64,000 nucleotides of DNA from Anodontia alba (Eukaryota; Mollusca; Bivalvia; Lucinida; Lucinidae): positions 126,010,075 to 126,074,074 of the forward strand of contig OZ024821.1 of assembly GCA_964016985.1 (NCBI GenBank), read 5' to 3'. Positions 46,571 to 59,000 of this stretch are shown one piece after another. The notes below the pieces were generated by a model. The model saw only the letters and a program-made list of their open reading frames with translations. It was not told where the DNA came from and ran no database searches. How positions within the stretch are numbered: position 1 is the first letter of the stretch; the number at the start of each line of letters is the position of its first letter. Made by a program: the position numbers and the translations under genes.

Positions 46571-47840
46571 AACCGTATAGCTATTAACAGCTACATATAT
46601 CCTGGAAACCCATATCTCCGTTCACCTAAGGTTCCGCAATGCTGCTATCAATTTTTTATTGCAAGAATGATTTTCTGTACATATATTTTATACATTTGAC
46701 TAAATACCTATGAGAATCTTAAGATTAAAAGAAATAAAACACACATCTTTACATTCTACGATCTTCAGAAAATGAAAGGGGGTGTTTTGGGCATGTTCTC
46801 ATAACTCCGTTCACTCAAATTTCTTTGATTATCACAGGCAACTGGATTCATTCTATGCATATTATATATAATGAGCATTTAATTTAGACTATAACTGTTC
46901 TAAATTGTTGATACTATTTATATCCATTCACATTCATGTCACTGGTTTGTAATTTTTTGGGGGTACCCCCGAAATATTTAGCATTTTTTGACAAATTTTG
47001 ATTTTTATGCATACAATTGTAAGCGAAAACTGATTTTCTTCTAAATCAGCTGCAATGTTCGTTATTTCATATTAATTTTACTAAGCACAAATTTAAGAAA
47101 GATTTGTTTTCATTTTATTCTAAGAAGAGAGTGAACGGAGTTATGGGGATGAACGGAATTATGAGAAAAGCCATATGTGCCGAGTTAGTATGGGCCGAGT
47201 TGGTTATGTGCCGAGTTTGCTAATGTATGTGCCGAGTTGACTTGCACCGCGTAGCGGTCAATAATCTACAGGTTATTCTTTGTTTAGTTTGATTTAATCT
47301 ATGAAATAATAAACACTTCTACCGTCTGACAGGCTTTTGGAGACGAAAGGGCTCCATTAAGTGACTCAAAATCCATTTCCCGTTTTTGTTGTTTTTTTTT
47401 TTTCACTCAGTCGATCTCCCACTTCCGTCTTTAACTAAACATGACTTCAGAAGGAAGAGTTTCAGCAGCTGCAAAAATAACAGAATAAATGATTAACGAC
47501 GCTAAGACGATATTGGGTTAAAACTTGTGTAACTGTTCTACGGGTAATCTTTGCACAGTTCACTATAATAATAATATGCACATTATTGTCCTGTACTTTA
47601 TTCGGATTTGATAAGAATAAAAAAAAAATATCGTCTGCAGGGGATATATTCTGTTCTGTTCTCCATGGAGTTCCCTCCTACTTGAGAGCACTGCAGGTCG
47701 TTTACGAAAATCGTAGAGGTACCAATAAGGGAAAATTAACTTCAAGCTCCTGTCCTTGACAGAACCTGATAATATGTTAACTGGTCTTATCCTGTTCATT
47801 GCTAGATCCCTGGTGAATGACTGTCATTAGACCTATCACC
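46571..47840. other. Unassigned interval
   Basis: Contains an inverted pair around CTCATAACTCCGTTCAC (46797) and GTGAACGGAGTTATGG (47132), which suggests a small foldback of about 380-560 bp, and three GTGCCGAGTT repeats at 47175-47235. No gene was recognised. Confidence 0.4.
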
Positions 47841-47843
47841 ATT

Positions 47844-47941
47844 TAAAATTCATTATGATTATGATACTATTATATTAAAATTCATTATGATTATGATACT
47901 GTTATATTAAAATCCATTATGATTATGATACTATTATAGTA
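47844..47941. repeat. Three tandem copies of a 35-bp unit
   Basis: TTAAAATTCATTATGATTAT plus GATACTATTATA repeats three times with two substitutions, ending at the left end of the next element. Confidence 0.92.
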
Positions 47942-49793
47942 GAGAAAAGGCTCCATACAGCGACACCTTTAGTGTTACTGTATGTCTAAATCTTATCCTT
48001 TTAACTGACACCCTTTTGTTAAACAGCATTGTAATGGCTAAATATACTGTTGCAGACAAGTTTACCACAAATTATAACCAATCAAATGAATTCATAGTCA
48101 TATGGGGGAGGACCCTATTACCAACATCTGTCTCCTTTTATCGACACCCCTACGGCTTTAAAGAATATGGTAACAAATCATCAGTTGAACATCAGAAATA
48201 AACATGAAAACAACTTTTATTATTAAACAATATTCTTTTAGCAATAAAACAGAAGCAGCCTTAAATTAGATATACATGTACCATAACAAGTTCAAAATCA
48301 CCTGCAGTTCATTTGAATTTTATACAAGGCGAGTAATGTACATTATAAAAGAGAATGAAAAAAAATATGTTGTGGTGAAAAGCATCCTTTCAAATCGGTA
48401 AGTTGCCCTCGTTTACATTTCGTTGTTCTGACAAAACCAGGACAAGCTCAGAGACAGTAGCAGGCAACAAGGCATTTGTATTGGTAAACTTGATGCATAA
48501 CCATATTGTCATTGTTGTGAACACTCGGGTTCAATTACTGTAAAAAATAAGATTTATCAAAATATTGTGCCTGAGTGTTCTGAATGGTGACAGTATGGCA
48601 GTGCATCAAATCTGCAAATATAAGGACTATCATTCTTGGCTTGTTCTATTTTTAATCAAAACAACGAAAATAATAAACAAGAAAACATTGATGCAAAGCA
48701 TCAATACGCTGGGAAACTAATCTATCATGCATTACTTAGCTCCCTATAGATCGTAACTATAGTGAAAAAATGTTATCATTTATGAAAGGTTGTAATTATA
48801 TTAATTATCGCACGATAAAAACATTATAGACGTTATCAGAGCTATGTAAAAAAAAAAATCAACTATGATCGTCTGTTTTCTAGCCCACATACATAATTAC
48901 ATGTCGCCATCCATAGCCTAGGCCGAACATATTATATCCGAAATCATCCATAAGGGAGGGGGGGGGGGGTGGGGCGATACTCTAATTTTGACTGCTACAT
49001 AGATGGCCCTAGCATTTAGTATTAGAAAGATCTGTGAAATAAAATGTTTCAAAATGTGGCTATTCTAAATTACCATTCATTTGAGTCTAAAACAGAGCAG
49101 TTCATCAAACTAATGGCATCTACAGACGATACTATTTTGAAATCCATTGGATCATTTGTAAGCGAATGTCATATATCATAGCATGTCATCAAGGCTATAT
49201 ATATATATGTATGTGTATGTACATTTTTTTCTCTTTTCCAATCAAATGATGATAAAATTACTTTCAAATCATTGTATAATGTATTATGCTATGTTTGTAT
49301 TTGCTTGCCTTTAACCCTTATAGGGTATTGTTGTGCAGTAAATAAATACTATTCTATTCTGTACTATGTAGCAGTGGTTTGTTCTTTTCTCCACTCATAA
49401 CGTTTTCTTTCGGCCCAAATCTTTCCATGGTTGAATATCAAATTAAACTGTATTATTAAACCAGCTTATAATCCGTTCAGTTTGAGAATGCATATTTCCA
49501 ATCGTAAACAAAGAAAAACATCTTTTGTTTCTTCTTTGTAATACGACGAAAAAAACGAAATGAATAAATTCATACGTGTATGAATATTGACAGCAACGAG
49601 CTCATTTCAGTCGAATGGTCAAATTGGGGCTCCTCCAGGAAAACTGCTTATTTCTCTTTTAAATGAGTAAAACCCACATTGCTACATTCATTCTACACAG
49701 TACTTCCCATTTTTTATTTCACTATGTTACCAATAACACAGTTCTCTGCTGCAAAAGTGTGACTTTGAATAATAATAATAATAAAAAAAAAAA

Positions 49794-49822
49794 ATTGGAG
49801 GGGAGGGGGAGGGGGGGGTGGA
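49794..49822 (+). other. G-run with G-quadruplex potential
   Basis: GGAGGGGAGGGGGAGGGGG followed by GGGTGG: at least four close G-runs. A second G-run (GGGAGGGGGGGG...) is at 48954-48975. Both lie inside the interruption of the pogo-like element. Confidence 0.6.
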
Positions 49823-50491
49823 ATAGTTATATATAACCCCACTAAGAACCCCATAAAACTGGAAGAAAACCAATGTTCTCCGAATGCATACACATTTTAC
49901 AAAAACAACCTCAAATAGATACGCCGGGGTAAATAGAATGACTAGCCGCTTTGAATGGACCTTTCTTGAAAAAATAATCTTTTCACTATTTTCACTCCTT
50001 GTTAAAATTGGATCAGTACACAATATTTTTTTTCAATTAGGCAGCAAGGTAAAAATTTGAACTATTCCTAGCAGCAGTATTAGGCCTATGTTGGTAGAAT
50101 TGTAACATTCGACAAGGAAGTGTCTCCGGGGTATGGTACCTGGAGACCTTGGATCTCTGGGCATGGTACCATACCTGGAGACCATCCGTGTAGGACTGTC
50201 TCCAGGTGCGGCAGTACATAAAAGGCCTTTACAACTTCTAAGTTCTTAAGTTGTATATATTAAAGCATTTAAAAGAATATTCTAAACAGTTTTCTGCGGT
50301 TTACTGAATCACTTCTGTCTTTCTTTGTCTTCTGCAGACGAGATAAATGCAAAAAAGATATATTAGATGGTTAAATATGTGTAACGAATTCTGCACCAGG
50401 AATAATATGGTTATGAAATAATTCATTTGTAATCAATTACCATTGTTATTATCATTACTCCCATTGCGGAATTCATAACATCTATTTAACC

Positions 50492-50593
50492 ATGTGTAAA
50501 GGTAGTTCTTGGCACTCCATAGGTTTTGGCCACAGCTTTTTTGCTCATAGTCCCAGAAAGTACCATATGCATGGCCATGGCCGTTTGCTCTGC
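50492..50593 (-). pseudogene. Psq-type helix-turn-helix fragment of a pogo/Tigger-like transposase
   Basis: 34 codons on the minus strand read AEQTAMAMHMVLSGTMSK then KAVAKTYGVPRTTFTH. This is the pipsqueak/CENP-B-type DNA-binding helix-turn-helix, where the second helix follows the K-YGVPR-T pattern. It lies near the right end of the element at 47940-50992, where the N-terminus of a minus-strand transposase would be. The frame stops on both sides; the catalytic domain is missing. In intact elements this domain binds the terminal repeats. Confidence 0.6.
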
Positions 50594-51059
50594 CTGTATT
50601 GTACATATAGATGTCGATAAAAGGAGCCTATGTCAGATGTTGGATCTTAATATCGACACCCACAGAAACATGTTACTCAAATACAACTCGGTTCTAAAAG
50701 CCATTAAAGAACAGTTTCTAAGCAAGAATATTACATTTAAGTGCTGAAAAACCAATATTCACTATTCTGACATGGCACAAAATCTCATAATCATGAACAC
50801 TCGCCTTAAAGACGCTGATAATATTCTCGCACAAGAAATCTCATGTTAATGATCGTTGATGACATTATCAATGATGGAAAAATACCACGAGTAAGATCCT
50901 GTGTGAAAATGCCAATTAGAAGCAATTTAAACCATAAATGGGAAGGGGTGTCGATATAATGGACCATGTCGGCATTAAGAACCTTTGCTCTAATTTATTT
51001 TTGACAGTTTTTATACTTTGAACAAGCCCTACACTGTGTTTATTCAGGTAGATATGCCC

Positions 51060-51173
51060 CTCAGTGTCCGTCCATCCATCCGTCCCTCTGTCTATAAACT
51101 TTTCGTTTCCGGATAACCTCCAACAGTTTACATCCAATCAAGCTGAAACTTGATTTAAAATTAGACCATGATA
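51060..51173. repeat. Left half of a tandem-core repeat split by the 4.3-kb insertion
   Basis: CCGTCCATCCATCCGTCC microsatellite, then GGATAACCTCC, CAATCAAGCTGAAACTTGAT and TTAGACCATGAT. The same order occurs in 55482-55860, and the unit is cut exactly where the insertion begins. Confidence 0.75.
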
Positions 51174-51358
51174 GGCGGCTAAGACACAATAAAGTAGGGA
51201 TAACATGTTGCAAGAATGACCAAAAATGAACTTGTGAGGAACGACCAAATTGATACAAAAGTAGGTTCCTCCAACATTCACGCACATTGTCCTGAAGGGA
51301 TTTTGTTTTGCAGTAAGTAGTTTTTATGATGTAGGTTGATACTCATACCCACCCTATG

Positions 51359-51376
51359 GGGGCTACGGACTCTACT
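51359..51376 (+). repeat. 18-nt core motif, first copy
   Basis: GGGGCTACGGACTCTACT. Further copies: 51715-51732 (two changes), 52066-52083, 52412-52429, 54369-54386 (minus, one change), 54713-54730 (followed by an 11-nt partial copy) and 54890-54907. Sequences around the copies are not alike. Function unknown. Confidence 0.85.
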
Positions 51377-52753
51377 AGGTGAAGCATAACGCTTTCATTT
51401 TTAATCTTTTAAAAGTCCTCTCTTCTGCTAATTTTTGTCAGACAAGACCTCCAACCTATTTCTGTCCAAACAAAGAACAAGTCACCCATTTTTTTCATCC
51501 TTACTATGATTTTCAGAGACCCTGAAGGCTAAGGGGGTATTTGCCTGAAAAATGTCATTGTTTCTAAATTCAGTTACAAAAAATGTAAGAGGTTGATTAA
51601 CATGTCTGTCCCATAATACGCTTGTTTGATGCATTTCTTCTGGCAACTAATATTTTTTCTGTTGTTCAGTTGTGTTAACTTTGGCCACTTTTCCTGTAAC
51701 TTGAGATACTGAAATGGGCCTACGGACTATACATTTTCACATTATTGACAAAGCCATTGTTATGAAGGATACTCCAACTGAATCAAATGACATTATTGTA
51801 TCAGTGATTTGCTGAGACTTGACATGATTACATAAAACTCAATTCACACAGCAAAAATGTGGTTTTGTAGATCTCCAAGTACTTTGGTATAGATTTAAAA
51901 TCTCTGAAGGGTGTTATTTTACTTTTTTGTTCCTTTCAAATCAATAGAATTGTAGTTTAACAAGATTTGTAAGTGAAGAATAATAAGATATTGTAAACTG
52001 AAACAAAATATCATGGCTGGATTTCCTAAAACCATCTTGTAATGGAACATGTATGTGACAGCTCTGGGGCTACGGACTCTACAGTTACATTAATAGAGGT
52101 TAAAAGAGGTATCTACTTTTGAGAAAACTATATTCAACTGATGTCAGCTGATTTCCTATAGCCTTGTAAAGTTACAACAATGCACATTTTAATGCATGTG
52201 TTGCCCTTTTCTACAGGTTTAGAAGGAATTCTAACAAATACAAAAAAACTAATTGTATGAAATCACCCTTTCTAAAATCTAGAAAATGTATTATCAACTT
52301 GTTCATGAAGAATATTGAATGAAAAATGTTTTGAAGTGGATAGGTTTTGAAGTAGACAAGTCATATCCCTGATTATAACATCTAGTAGCATAACAATTAC
52401 TTGGTCAGTCAGGGGCTACGGACTCTACAGATTGAATGGCTGAATTCCGATTGATGTCTACTGAAATTTTCTGCACCCTGCAGATGGAAACTTTGTTATT
52501 ATTAGAGATAATGGTTCAAAATTATTACGCAAATAAAATTTTAAGCAAAAGTGTAACACAATTGCTGACATAGAAATGTCAAAAAGTAACTTCAAACATT
52601 TTTGGGCTGATATCAACATGTCAATGGTATACATCAGTAAAGGTTTTGAGAGCTATATACAGACTTAACTGAATAAGTAAGCAAATGAGGCTGCATTCAG
52701 ATGGTTATTCTATGAAGCTATAGTATTTGGACTCACTTAACATGACAGTCAGT

Positions 52754-54290
52754 GGGATCAGCGGTGGTCACACATGTGTGTGCCGGGGAATAATGGTGGT
52801 TGCAAATGTACGTCTGTGATCAATGATGCCGCACATGTACATGTATGTTGGGTGTCAATGGCTCCCATACATGTCTGGAATCAACCTTAGCCTCACATGT
52901 AAACGATGGCTGCACATGTACTGGGGATCAACTGTCCATGCATGTATGTTGGGGATCAACGTTGGCCACACATGTATATCAGGGATCAACTATGGCCGCA
53001 AATGTATTTTTTGGATCAGCGGTGGCCACACATCAGTTTTGGTGATTAACGGTGGCTGCAAATGTATGTTGGGGATCAACAATGGCTGCACATATACATC
53101 AGAGATCAACGGTGACCACAAATGTGTGTCTAGGATCAAGGGTGGCTGTACATATATATGTTGGGGTCAACGTTGGCTTCACATGTTTTTTGGAGCTCAA
53201 TGGTGGCTGCTCATATATGATAGAGATTAACGGTTGCTGCACCTGAATTTTGGGGATCAACGATGGCAGCACATGTATGTCGGAGATAATCATGAAAGCA
53301 CGTTTTTTGGGATCAAATGTGGACACACATCTATGTTGGAAGATCAATGGTGGCAGAAAATGCGCATCGAGTATTGACAGTAGACACACATTTATGTTTG
53401 AGATCAAAGGTGGCCACACATGTACATGTATGTATAGGAGATCAACAGCAAAAATACATCGGGAATCAATGGCGGTTGTAAATGTATATTGGGAATCAAT
53501 GGGGGCCGTGCATATATGTCGGGTATCATTGATGGCCACGCATGTATGTCGGGAATCAATGGTGGCCACGCATTTATACTGGGGATCAGTGGTGGCAGGG
53601 CATAGATGTCAGGTATCAACAATGTCTGCACATGTATCTTGGGGATCAACGGTGGCTGCAAATGGATGTCCGAGATCAACTGTGACCGCAAATTATTATA
53701 TATGGGATCAACAGTGACTGCACATGTATATCAGGGAACATGAATGCCAGGGATCAATGGTGGTTGCGCATATATGTCGGGGATCAGTGGTGACCACACA
53801 TAAACATATCGGGGATCAATGGTGGCTGCACATGTATGTTTGAGATCAACGTTGACCAGGCATATATATAGATGTTGAACCTTGGTCGTATATATATATG
53901 TTGGCCGCACATGTATATCTGGGATTAAGGGTGACTGCACAGGTATGCTGGGTATCAATGATGACTGACCACATATGTATGCTGGGATCAACGGTGGTCC
54001 CGCATACAGGCTAGGGATCAACGTTGGCCCTTCATGTATGTCGAGGATCAAGGGTGGCCGCACATACAATGTATCCTAGGTAGCTGCACATGAATGTTGG
54101 GGATCAACGGTAGACACATGTATGTCGGAGATCAACGGTGGCTACGCATAATTGTGAGGATCAACAGTGGCTGTGCATGTATGTCGGCAATCAACTGTGG
54201 CTGTGTATGTATGTCTGGGGATCAACGGTTGCCACAAATGTATGTTGAGGATCAACGGTGGCCGCACATGTGTGCAGTTCTATGGTGGTT
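52754..54290. repeat. 30-bp minisatellite, about 50 units
   Basis: Units follow GGGGATCAACGGTGGCTGCA then CATGTATGTC, with substitutions and rare length changes. Because the unit is a multiple of three and poor in stops, open frames of up to 156 codons appear on both strands (repeats such as GGHTC-LGIN on plus, ATIDSRHTCV on minus). These have no start context, no similarity and conflict with each other, so I treat the array as non-coding. Confidence 0.95.
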
Positions 54291-55481
54291 GCAAACATTA
54301 ATTATGTTTTAAGCACTCTAGCCTGAAAACAAGCGTTTCAGTACAGGCATTTCATTGAAAGACACATTTGTAGAGTCTGTAGCCCCTACTACCTCATTAG
54401 AATTAAAACAAAAAAAATCATTTATTATGAAAGAATTCAATGTTTTGTTTTAAAAAACTGTTTTGTACATTAAATTATCTCTCCAAAACTATCAAAATCA
54501 CCTACACTAACATATTCAGTTGTCTACAAATTTCACTTTTACTATGTAACATGGTCTTATTTGTGTCATTATCATCCTGGACACTATTTGTAAGAATCAT
54601 TATTTTCCAAAATGATATTTCTTTTTTAGCCTTTGCTTAGAGGTAATGTAAAAAGGAAAGTTTAACAAAAGGTTCTATGGAATAAAATCATTTTATGCAT
54701 TATAGAAAAACAGGGGCTACGGACTCTACAGGGCTACGGACAGCATTTTGACAGCTGTAACTAAGCCGTATATTAAGCAAGTCTGAATCCATTTGGCATG
54801 TCAGCTAGGTCTGTTGCCTTGAAATAGAAAATGAAAGTTGTATTAAAATTAAAGCTAATATGATGACGATGTGATTCACCGAATAATAGGGGGCTACGGA
54901 CTCTACAAAAAAGGGCTTTTTCCAGGTGTGCGACATGAAATATCTGTACTGTTTACAAGTATGACAAGCCTTTTCTTTTATGATTTTGTATCTAAATTTA
55001 TTTGCAGAATAACAGAAACACCCGTGAATGACCTCATACTAGGCTTAAAATGCTTGTTATTGCGGGAACCCCCAAAAATGAAAAAAGTATAACGAAGGAC
55101 AGCATTTACTTTATCTGGCATATCTCAAGTGATATTTCACCAATTCGTAATCCGTAAACTGTAGAATTTAGGGGAGGTATATCTCCATCTCACAAAAGGC
55201 TTAGTTTTCCCATCTGGCGGTACATATTAAAAATGCCAACTTTGAAAAATAAAGGAAAAAATCTTGAAACAACGCGCAAAAAATGCCATTTTTTCGGCAT
55301 GTCTAGCCATTTTTCTCCAAATCAGATGGTTGCAGATACCCAAAACTATATATGTACATGAAGGTTATTCAAATGCGGATTCAGTGGTTTAAAACTTATA
55401 CAAATGTGGTTTGATTACAGTTAGTTATGTGCATATAACATAGCTCAACCACAAAATCCCTACTTTATTGTGTCTTAGCCG

Positions 55482-55860
55482 ATGGAGCAGTGCATACTAT
55501 GTCCAGGTTAGTCCACCAAGTATTAACAGAGTTATGCCCCTTTGAAAATTTTTGTAAACATTTCATTTCTGGATAACTCCTCCTACGTACAATTTACATC
55601 AGATCTAGCTAAAACTTGATAAATAGTTAGACCATGATGTGGAGCAGGGCAGATTGTTACGCGGTTACAATCCAACAAATATTATTAGAGTTATGCCTCT
55701 TTGAAAATTTTTGTTTTCCTTTTGATTACATCAATTGATGTCAGATCAAGCTGAAACTTGATATATAGTCAGACCATGATGTGGAGCAGTGCATATTGTT
55801 TCGAGGTTACAGTCCAACAAATATTAACAGAGAAATGCCCATTTGAAAGTCTGTCTGTAA
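55482..55860. repeat. Right part of the tandem-core repeat, about 175-bp units
   Basis: Two and a half units share GACCATGATGTGGAGCAG, ATTAACAGAGTTATGCCC, CTTTGAAAATTTTTGT and TCAGATCAAGCTGAAACTTG. It continues the left part at 51060-51173. Confidence 0.75.
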
Positions 55861-56091
55861 CAGGTAAAAAAAATTCTAATCAATGCCGCTGCATGACAGG
55901 CCAACACTCTGCCACATCGCCACAAAATCCAGCTTGTACTGCAAGTCAGTACAAGTGTATCATATACAGGTCTGTCACTATACATATACATATTCCCCCA
56001 TCTATTAAAGATTTCGTCCTCAAATCTCCATTTCAGGGGAGAGGGGGGAGGCATAAATTAATGCCAGCCTCCTAACAGTGCAACAGTGATT

Positions 56092-59000
56092 CAGGGATTG
56101 CAACGTATAGTGGTTTTTATGGTCAATAAGTAAAAGAAATATTGCTTGTGGTCAAATATGGCGCTTGGTTTGAAAAGCGAATGGAATTTTTGGAGATAAA
56201 ATCAACAAATAAGTATGTTTCCTGGCATTATATTTTGATGTCACCTAGCGCTGGATGTGGAGAAATTATGCAGTGTCTTGGTGAAATTGCTCGTATCTCC
56301 TGATCTTTCCTCAAAATGCAGTGATGCTCGATCACCTGGGAAGCTCGAATCGACGAGAAAATCGGAACCGATTTTGACCTTCATAAAATCACGCTTTGCA
56401 GAAAAAATCCAATAGTTTGGGATTTATTTTCGGGGTCTACATCACTGAAACAATAAACCACAATTTCTGGTTCAATGTTTGATCTCTGAAAAGCCCTCCA
56501 TCTCGAGGAATCAAGGTGTAAGCCATCTAATGTTGTTTGTGGTCAACTGTACGACACTTACGTTGCTAATTGGTCTAAACTCAAATGCAATAGTCACTTA
56601 TAGCTACTCGCATGATACCAGTAGTTGCACTGTACCAGTAGTTAAACAAATAAAAAACCGCTAGATGTGACATCCATTTTTGAAAATTGGAGACATAATA
56701 AAAGACACTAGCATGCCTTTATTGTAATGCATATAAACAGTCAAATTAATATTAAATGTGTCTGCTTCTATGGTGACATTCTGTAAAACACCAACAGTTT
56801 TATCGTGATTGCCTCGGGGGATCAAGTAGTAGGAAAGAAGACCTAATAGCTTGTCCAGCAATCCAGAAAAAAGAAATTGATTTTATTATATTTGGAGTCA
56901 GTATTATAGCACAAACAAATATGTTAAAATGTCTTACTTTCTGGCGATTGTTGGCTTTTGGTGACAGGTATTCCAGCTACTGGTACAGTTACTGAGCAAG
57001 TATGAGTGGCAGTTTTCAAACTTTGGATTCTATGTTCCCAAAGGATCCTTTTTTTCCAGATTATTTTTTCCAAATTATTCAGACATCTATTTTTAGAGCT
57101 TGGCTCATGAGAGACACAATGCATCTATAAGTGTTGGATTTTAATAAAAATGTTGGCCCTGAAGCAACCGTTCTTACATTGTCAAATCATTTTGATATGC
57201 ACATACATTTTCATAACATAAAAAATGTAAACTTGTAAAAAATATGTCCAACGACTGGTCTCATGCGAGAACCATCACATTCAATTCAGATTTAAGATTT
57301 CTTATTATCGTTGATTGAAGAGTAAGAGGAAAAACGACAGGCACTGATACAGTCAGATTCCATATTCTGTCCTAAACAAAAGGAGAAGGAAGCAAATACA
57401 ACATCCCCATAAAATCGACGGACCACATGGCATTTAGAGACAGCAGCTCTTTCTCAAACAGATGGCGCCTCAGTAGTCCCAAAGTAGCTCAGTAACAGTG
57501 ATCTTCCAAATAGAAGAAATATGGTGTTTTAATTAGTATGTTATCTGATCACAGAATAAAGAGTTGTTTTTATTTTGTTTTGTTTTACTTTTGCTTACCC
57601 GACTTTGATGTTCTGAGCCATAATAGAAATAGATTAACTGAACCAAAACGAAACGTTAACTTATATTGCATTGATTCTTCCTCTCTTTTTGGATACATAC
57701 TGACATCTACAGCTTTGGCTCTATATGACCATTGCTTGTTGGACTGCAAAATGCCAGATAATGACATTCATTTTGACAAGCATTGACCCAGTTATATTTT
57801 GTATACCAGAAACAGCCAAAATGACAAAAAATTCGGAATGCGCATGCACAAAATTTCAAACCGAAAACAGTTAGGAAATGGTCAGACTTGCACCAAGCAA
57901 AAAATGTAATACTTCAATTCAAACAAGCTGATAAATGCAACATTAGAGATATCTGTCTGTTAAAGGGATAGGCCCACAAAACTTAACTCTCATTTCCGAA
58001 GTAATGGCTCACAGAGGCAACAAGTTCACAATAAATTTTATGGAAATCAGTCGAGTGGTTCAAGAGATATGGCACTTTTGTTGTCTATGGCGGCCGCCAT
58101 TTTGTCAGCCTTGTCACATACCCAAATCGAAAATGCTAATAAAAGCGTCAGGATGATTTCCTTTGCTTTAAAACAGTAAATATGCATTCTTTGAAATAAA
58201 ACAGACATTAATCACCCATTTTCCAAAGTTATCTTGGATTAGAACAACTGTTATTGATCTTTTTTGGTTGTGAGTTTATGACGCCATTAGGTCACAGCCT
58301 CGTTCTGGAATAACATTACCCAAAGTTACTTATTGCCAAGGATGTCAAATTTCCGCTCAACAGATTTTTATAAAAGTTTCCCTTTCTACTGAATTGAGCG
58401 TTAAACTTTGTGGACCCATCCCTTTAAATTGAAAGGGAGATAACTTCGTAGACATGCAGTATTACTCTATTTCTTTGAAGTGTGAGGTTACTGCTAAAGC
58501 AAGCATCGTGATGTTCATTAATGATCCATACCAATTTCCAAAGGTGTAAGGTTTTAATGTTCGCGCATGCCCATTGCATATTTTCGTCGTTTGCCAGTTC
58601 TTTCGTTTTCAGCCAATTACTCCGTAATAGCTTATTAAAATGAAAAGCTGTGTCTTGCAATTTGTTACCTTTTATCAAATGACTGTAAACAATAGCAGTT
58701 ATTGAAAATACAGAGGTTTACCCAGAAATTAAGGGAAATTGTGGGTGTCTTTTGTTTGTCATATATATTTATGCGCTCTGTAACTTTGCAACAAATTGGA
58801 ACACACTTATGAAACTAAGTATTATTTAACGACCAGTGAAATACAATAATTGTAACGTTATTAAATTGTCTCTTTTTACCTTTCGAATTAATGATCCTTT
58901 GAACTTTGCAACAATTGATTCAAGTAATCAAGATTACAAACCTGGGAAATAAATACCCGGTAAACCCCACATCATGAAGGAAAAATGTAGGGTTCTATAC

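Larger units (their letters stand above)
47940..50992 (-). mobile_element. Pogo-like DNA transposon, copy 2, interrupted
   Basis: Bounded by TA-GAGAAAAGGCTCC at the left and the inverse of TA-GAGCAAAGGTTC at the right (50981-50992), with TATCGACACC-like text next to both ends. The TA dinucleotides fit a Tc1/mariner/pogo-type target duplication. Left homology to copy 1 runs to about 48690, then resumes at about 49945. The 1.25 kb between them is absent from copy 1 and is probably a later insertion (it includes a G-run at 48958-48975). The right part encodes a helix-turn-helix fragment at 50492-50593. No complete transposase remains. Confidence 0.6.
51176..55481. mobile_element. 4.3-kb element with 26-bp inverted ends, unclassified
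   Basis: CGGCTAAGACACAATAAAGT and six further bases at 51176-51201 are repeated, perfectly inverted, at 55456-55481. The flanking sequence on the left (ending TTAGACCATGAT) continues on the right (GATGGAGCAGTGCATA) within a repeat unit that is uninterrupted at 55625-55660 and 55775-55800 (CCATGATGTGGAGCAG). So this is a real insertion. A possible short target duplication (GAT or ATRGG) is not resolved. The interior contains a 30-bp minisatellite and at least seven copies of GGGGCTACGGACTCTACA-like text, and no recognisable transposase. Superfamily unknown. Confidence 0.72.

Noticed and set aside
52823..54069. Long open frames on both strands (up to 156 codons) with repeated decapeptides
   Set aside because: They are translations of a 30-bp minisatellite, overlap on opposite strands and show no similarity to known proteins.
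52754..54290. CRISPR-like array
   Set aside because: Units are contiguous 30-bp repeats without spacers, in a eukaryotic genome; it is a minisatellite.
58081..58100. ATGGCGGCCGCC-like text as a start for EXOC4 exon 1
   Set aside because: The text is a palindrome inside a TTAA-flanked MITE and is not followed by Sec8-like sequence or a donor.
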